A stretch of 64,000 bases of DNA from assembly GCA_930367215.1 (NCBI GenBank), contig OV884059.1:242915803-242979802 (forward strand). Reading direction: 5' to 3'. The position numbers and the translations under genes are program-made. Within the stretch, counting starts at the first letter, position 1, and each line of letters opens with the position of its first letter. This document shows positions 58,801 to 64,000 of this stretch, one piece after another. The stretch is from Pollenia angustigena. Its lineage: Eukaryota > Arthropoda > Insecta > Diptera > Polleniidae. Under the pieces are notes generated by a model that saw nothing but the letters and a program-made list of their open reading frames with translations, was not told the DNA's origin and made no database searches.

Positions 58801-60711
58801 GACCAAATGAATCTGGCAGCTAATCTTAATGTAAAATATACGAATATGAAGTCAAAATTGTCAAAAGTAGAACAGTTTTTGAGATATTCCAAAATAGCTG
58901 TTATTAGTGTTTTTAAAAACGATGATGCGACTGAAATGCAAATATCTTCAAACATTTTAAACGGATTATATATTTCTTTCATTTTAGTGAAAGTTAATAA
59001 AATTTCTAAAATAACCATGGGTCGTTTGTGAAGATGAGTCAATAAATGGCAGAGTTATAGTGAACAAAATTTCAAACTTCATTATAAATTGGATGATTTT
59101 TTGCAATTTTGCTCTTTTCAAGCTATTTTTTTTTTTTTTTTGTTAAACCAAAAAATAAGTTAAGTTTAACTGCCTATTTCACGATGTCACTCGAACGTTT
59201 ACGTTCGCACAAATAACATATGGGCATTTCCGTCAAAAGGTCCACCGTGACCGAAAATTTAAAAGTTATTAAAAGCAGATTATTTTACGATATTGTTATA
59301 GAGAATATTAAGATTTTACTAATTTTATAAATTTACCCATAAATTTGTTCACTTAGATGAACAATCGGACTGCAAAGTTGTGCAAACGTAATTTCTTATA
59401 TGTGAGAATGTTTTATTGTATGTTTTCTTTAATATTTATCTTTCTTAAACGAGGTGATATTTGATAAAAATTATTCCAAAACAATTTTCTTACATGGTCT
59501 GGAATCTAAGGAAGAGTTCAAAGAGAAATATGTTATTCGAATTAACGGTAAATTTTTATTTTGTTTTAATCATTATTCAGTTCAATTATTATGGAAAAAA
59601 TTTCACGTTCGAAATGTCACGTATCGAACCAGATTTTGGCTTAAAAAAAAGAAAATACAGAAGATTTTGGAATCAAACCAACACATTTTAATGCTACATT
59701 GCTACGTAAAATTCTGAAAGTAGTTTGACCAAAAAATTGTGCCAGGTTTCGCTGAATTACGTCTTTTTTTACATGGACACAAAAACTACTTCTGTTTTTT
59801 TCACGTTCGAACCGCTACTTCTTTTGCCATTATCTTTGACCTAGGATCGCGCCCTCCATAAACTTTAGCATAGATAACAGTGCTTTCTTAGTGCTATAAT
59901 TTAAGGATTAAGACAACGTAAAATTTTTTTTTGTTTAAAATGTTATTGCATTTTTGATGCGTACGACTGTCACGTTCAACACTTTGGAATTACCCATATA
60001 AAACAAAATGAAAAAAATTGTTTTTGGTTTACATGTTATTTGTGCGAACGTAAACGTTCGAGTGACATCGTGAAATAGGCAGTAAGTTTTATCACTTACG
60101 ACATTAGCCTATTTCAATACAAACATTTTGTGCCCAATAGGATCCAGATCGGTGCAAAAATTACAAAGTTACAGAAGATTAATTGAATTAAGCTACTTTT
60201 CGATTTGTATTTAATCAAACAAATACACAACAAATAAATTTACAAAGCTAAATTGACTTTCTATGCAGGTAAATTTTCTAAATATTCTGTAGTCTTGTAA
60301 TTTTTGTACCAATCTAGCTATTGTTGAGCGCAAATGTTCATATTCAAATTGTCTAATGTCACATGCAATAAAACATTAGGATTTTTAAATCAATGGTCTA
60401 TAAAAAATAACTTGAAAGAGCAAAATTGAACAAAATCATTAAATTTTCAATGAATTTTGTCCCATGTAACTCTGTCATTTCTTGACCAATCTTCACTTGT
60501 AGTCCATGGTTATTTTTGAAATGTTTTAACCTTTCACTAAAAAGAAAGAAATAAAGAATCCGTTTAAAATTTTTGAAGATATCTGCATTTCAGTCACATC
60601 ATCTTTTTTAAAAACACAAATAACGGTTATTTTGGAATGTCTCAAAGACTGTTCTACTTTTGACAATTTGACTTCATATTCGGATTCAGCGGATTCAAAT
60701 GGTAAAAAAAC
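58801..60711. repeat. Long inverted repeat with about 340-bp arms
   Basis: The left arm 58801-59140 and the right arm 60400-60711 are diverged inverted copies (TCAAAAGTAGAACAG, GAAATGCAAATATCTTCAAA, GAGCAAAATTG). The element 59170-60082 lies between them. ORFs in both arms (58777-59031 plus; 60526-60741 minus) share residues, but the differences fall on all codon positions equally, so they are not coding. Confidence 0.75.
59170..60082. mobile_element. TAA-flanked element with 50-bp perfect TIRs, 913 bp
   Basis: Ends start CTGCCTATTTCACGATGTCA and are identical over 50 bp, flanked by TAA (59167-59169 and 60083-60085). The ends contain the palindrome CGAACGTTTACGTTCG. Perfect ends suggest a recent insertion. 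Two overlapping plus-strand ORFs (59454-59717 and 59461-59691) show no transposase motif. A 3-bp TAA duplication suits Harbinger. Confidence 0.9.
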
Positions 60712-61699
60712 CGTCACGTAGTGTAATTGTCTTCGCTCCAACTACGGCAATTTTGCTAACTAACGTAGCCATTAATTTAACTAGAAATGAGTTTAGTAAT
60801 ATAAACCAATTGCTCTATGAACTTCGCGAACTGATTTATTTGATTTTTTTTTTCAAAATAAATTTACACATTTTGTAAATGACAACTTGCCAAGCCTTAC
60901 TGAACAGAAATGTCAACGTAGTTTGACATTCTCAGCTGTCAAACCATAGTTATCGATACCGAAAGTTCTATGCAACTAAAAAAAACACCCGATATATGTA
61001 TATTCACCGCAATACAGTTACAATAACATCCTCTCTAATTTGTATGTTTGTCCGCTTTTTTAATTTTAGTGTTTGTTATTTGTATTTGTTTTTCTGTAAA
61101 CATTGCGTGAGCTACTTTTGGGAACATGTGTGTCAATGTCATACAAAAGTAATAATAATATTATTTTGTTCCACATTGTTTTACGTTGTTGCACAGAGCA
61201 AAAAAATTAATTAGAATAAAGAAGTCCTTTTGTACTTTCCATAAAATTTAATAATTAAAAATTATATTTTGTTCCTAATTTAAGCACAGGAGAAAAAAAT
61301 GTTCAAATGTAAAATTTAATTGACGTAAGCAATTTAATTAGTAAAAAAGCACTTGGGCGATTCTATTCTGACGGGTGCAACATTTAGACGCTTTAAACGT
61401 CTTTTACTAATAGAAAGAAACACATTTGCAATTTAGTTATTTCTAGAAGGGGTAACATTTTTTTATATACTATTGTTATCTATTTACAAGAATTTATGTG
61501 AAACGATCAAATAGCCACGAGAGAGCTTTAAAGTGCATGGCGGGTGCAACCAAATTGGCCAACTTTCATAAGATCATACCACAAAAACACAAAACTCTGT
61601 TAGTTTTTAAACATTTATTGTATTATTCTTTTTTATTGTGAAAGATGAGATATCAGACGATGATTCTCAAATCCAACACCGTAGAGAAATATAAGGCTG

Positions 61700-61936
61700 T
61701 AAGAAAATCGCCCAACGAAAAAATGTCAAAAAAAAAAAAAAAATGAAAAGTCGCCCAATAAAAATTCCATGTAAAATTGGCCCTGAATTCATATGAAAAG
61801 TGACCCAAAATTTTTGGGCTATTTTTCGTTATTATTGGGTGATTTTTCGTTTTTTAAATTTGGTGATTTTTCATTATGAAAAATAACCCAAAAATATTGT
61901 ATGAAAAATAGCCCATATTTCGGGCCATCTTTCATT
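61700..61936. repeat. Foldback-like array of the GAAAAATCGCCCAA phrase
   Basis: About ten variants of GAAAARTMGCCCAA occur, five in each orientation (for example GAAAAGTCGCCCAATAA at 61745, TTGGGTGATTTTTCG at 61834, GAAAAATAGCCCAT at 61903). The array has no ORF and no clear target duplication. Confidence 0.7.
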
Positions 61937-62007
61937 TTTAAAATTTCATCCGAATCTACGTCGAATTCCTAAATGTTATTTGTAAAAATAACGGGACATA
62001 TTGCAAA

Positions 62008-62560
62008 AAGGTGGCATGTCATAACGTCCAGTGTCATAACGTCCAGTGTCATAACGTCCAGTGTCATAGTAAAGCATCTCTGCATAGCCGGCCTTCGACC
62101 GGGCTCAAAGATTTTCTCCTTTATGGTATAACAAATACTGGCTTCGCTAACTAAAGCTTCTCTGCGAACGCCGGCTATGCAGAGAAGCTTTAGTAAGCGA
62201 AGCCGGTTTTTATTATACCATAGGGGAGAAAATCCTTGCGCCCAAAAGTGTTTTCGTCATATGTTTAATATATGCACCCAGAGAAAAAAACAGCAAAACC
62301 ATTTTTAAAAAAAATTTAACCATATTATGTTTAATTTAACCAAATCATTGTCACCAACAACCATATAATGGTAAAATAAGTTTCTTTAAAAATAGTTTTG
62401 TTGGTTGTGACCATAATAAAACATGTTTTTCTCTGCATGTATGTAGATCTTTTTTTTGTATTTAACATCATTAGTAATTATGGACCTTATGACATTTTTA
62501 AAAATGACATAATGTAAATTTGCAAAGTGTCTTAATGCCTACGGACATTATGACATTTTC
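62008..62560. mobile_element. Foldback-like element with GTCATAACGTCC phrase and GCGAAGCC cassette
   Basis: The left zone has four tandem units of GTCATAACGTCCAGT (62018-62067). The right zone has variants GGACCTTATGACAT, ATGACATAATGT and GGACATTATGACAT (62482-62556). The centre 62103-62243 is a hairpin: AAAGATTTTCTCC...GGCTTCGCTAACTAAAGC facing GCTTTAGTAAGCGAAGCC...GGAGAAAATCCTT. A CACGCAGAG-type MITE is inserted on the right side. No ORF. Confidence 0.7.
62275..62439. mobile_element. CACGCAGAG-type MITE, copy 4, 165 bp
   Basis: Ends CACCCAGAGAAAAAAAC and GTTTTTCTCTGCATG, flanked by TATG (62271-62274 and 62440-62443). Internal CCATATTATGTTTAA and AGTTTTGTTGGTTGTGACC are family words. This is the shortest copy. 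Confidence 0.8.
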
Positions 62561-64000
62561 AAAAATATAGATATTTTACTTTAAATTGTCATCAGCAGCG
62601 TTGTCATATTTTGTATAAAACAAAATAACTTAAAAAAGTTTTGTATGTGAATAAAACGATTTAAAGTTTTTCGATACAGTATTTCAAATAAGACGTATTT
62701 CACTCGGGCGTTACTGAACAACCTAAACAAAAGCGGCAAGCGTTTTTTTAAAAATTAAAATTTTATTTAAATACAATTTTAATAAAACAAACCGACATAG
62801 CGATCTGTCAAATAAGATTTATCAGCCGGGTGGTTTCTCATTTGCATGCTAATGGTTTGTTTCGTATAAATTGTATGCAAATGAGAAGTTTTGACATACA
62901 AAAAACGCTTCCTCTCTTATTTAGGTAGCTCAGTTAAGCAGTAATTCATAATCGTGATATCTAGTTAATAAAGTTAGACATTAAAAACAAATCAAATTTC
63001 ATAATAAGTAAAAATATATTGTTAATGAATATGAACAATGAGAATATTCATAACAATTATTACAATTGAAGAAACTAACTCATCTCACACATGAATGAGC
63101 AAAAGCAAAGTCTTGTTTAATGCTCCTATTCAGGAATGAAAAAAAAACAAATATTATAAATCTCATTCTTAAGAAATATAAAAAGTGGGTGTTTTAAGAA
63201 TTCATACGCGAAAAATTCCGAACTCTGGGTTTAAAGAATTATTTTCGCATTGATATCTTGTTTCACTTTTTTTTTAAGCGGAATGAAAACAACCAACTTT
63301 GTTAAATCAAATTAACATTTTCTCATACTACATATATCAAGCAGTTGAGTACGAATATAAATTATATTATTGATTGTTGGCCGTAGGCGTGTGTTGTTTT
63401 CATCAATCAGTTTTGCAAGGAATGCGAGTACTGAAAATGCAAAAATTCTGTCCTTGTTTTACACACACACACACGAACAATGCACTTACAGTTCTTTGTT
63501 ATAGTTATTATTGTTGTTGTTATTGTTTTGCCCCCTTTTTTTAATAGCACAACATTAAAAGTACAAAGTTTATGAATTATTTATAGAATTCATTTCACAG
63601 TTCATTGCTAAACGAAACTATTCGTGTTGTGTTCTTTTTGTGGTGGCGGTCACGTGATTCAGCTAATAAACGAATACAACTGCAAACAATGTAGTTAATC
63701 AAAGAGGTAGTTTATTATTGTGTTAGTTTATTATTGTACACATTATAAATCTAAGTTAAAAGGATCTGTTGACCTTGTATATTGATACACTTAAAAAACA
63801 AAACATGTGTCTAAAGATTTCTTAATAATTTTTAAGAGCGCTTTTCATATTTGAATTAATTTGTTTCTCTATTTAAGATAATATTGCAAATTGGGAATTT
63901 ATTTCTCATGGTGAGTAACATTTATTTTATAAATTCTGATAGTGCATAGAAAATATTCCTTGAAAATATTGAAGGAATAAGGCTACTAAAAGTTAAAAAG
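62561..64000. other. AT-rich right end without a gene
   Basis: Beyond the octamer hairpin, poly(A), (AC)n at 63461-63473 and TTG triplet runs near 63510 are seen. GGTCACGTGATT at 63648 holds an E-box. No coding frame. Confidence 0.55.
62833..62892. promoter_or_regulatory. Hairpin with paired ATGCAAAT octamers
   Basis: CTCATTTGCATGC and GTATGCAAATGAG face each other about 25 bp apart. ATGCAAAT is the classical POU/octamer site. Function is not shown. Confidence 0.3.

Larger units (their letters stand above)
56588..60990. mobile_element. Possible 4.4-kb outer element GGGTGTTTTTTT holding several insertions
   Basis: The left GGGTGTTTTTTTGGCTGCAT and the right ATGCAACTAAAAAAAACACCC are inverted with few differences, and TATA-like flanks lie on both sides. 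Between them lie a repeat with ATACCCTTCACC text, the MITE 57794-58394, a long inverted repeat and the element 59170-60082. It may be one old transposon or two separate ends of the same family. Confidence 0.45.

Noticed and set aside
58777..60741. Paired ORFs that share residues in the two inverted arms
   Set aside because: Differences fall equally on the three codon positions, so the similarity comes from DNA duplication, not protein selection.
62018..62067. Regular direct repeats that could suggest a CRISPR array
   Set aside because: The 14-bp units are contiguous without spacers and belong to a eukaryotic repeat element.
63648..63659. E-box GTCACGTGAT
   Set aside because: A single short motif with no promoter context visible.

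Overview
The window looks like accessory or gene-desert DNA from a higher fly (Diptera, probably Cyclorrhapha of the muscid/calliphorid kind). This is inferred from very high A+T, abundant CAA/ACA triplet runs, Jockey-type non-LTR retrotransposons, many TA- and TTA-flanked MITEs, and a polymorphic repeat class beginning ATACCCTTCACC, which I remember as common in such genomes. I see no intact, confidently identified cellular gene. The supported content is mostly transposable elements, many nested in one another, separated by AT-rich DNA with poly(A)/poly(T) tracts.

Left part (1-23.8 kb): a dispersed repeat at the left edge, a second dispersed repeat at 4.2-4.7 kb, a candidate terminal coding exon near 10.6 kb, a Jockey 3' fragment at 13.3 kb, several TIR elements (14.5, 16.2, 18.3, 21 kb), a tRNA-like SINE head at 15.2 kb, a 41-codon ORF resembling the start of STMP1 behind a DRE box at 17.1-17.4 kb, a 1.19 kb hAT-type element with an 8-bp target duplication (18.9-20.1 kb) that carries a palindrome inside it, and a short SINE-like insertion with a 15-bp duplication (21.3 kb).

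Middle (23.8-45 kb): a decayed Jockey-clade element on the minus strand (endonuclease, reverse transcriptase and C-terminal parts, several frameshifts), foldback and MITE pairs at 29-32.6 kb including a MITE whose empty site survives in the neighbouring paralogue, a candidate 71-codon exon at 39.2 kb, a second non-LTR fragment (41.6-42.8 kb) split by a Harbinger-like MITE, and a TIR element (43.5-44.5 kb) hit by a pogo-like element that still encodes part of the pogo/CENP-B helix-turn-helix.

Right part (45-64 kb): a 2.7 kb TIR element holding three smaller repeats, a second copy of the 43.5-kb host MITE hit by a different transposon at the same internal point (48.3-49.9 kb), a 1.1 kb foldback element built from many copies of two short motifs (52.2-53.4 kb), and a deep nest at 56.6-61.0 kb including a 913-bp element with 50-bp perfect ends. 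At 61.7-62.6 kb lie further elements built on the same principle of short repeated motifs. The most unusual theme is this group of palindromic elements assembled from different short repeated phrases that share a common GC-richer cassette. No operons, rRNA, CRISPR or viral genes were seen.
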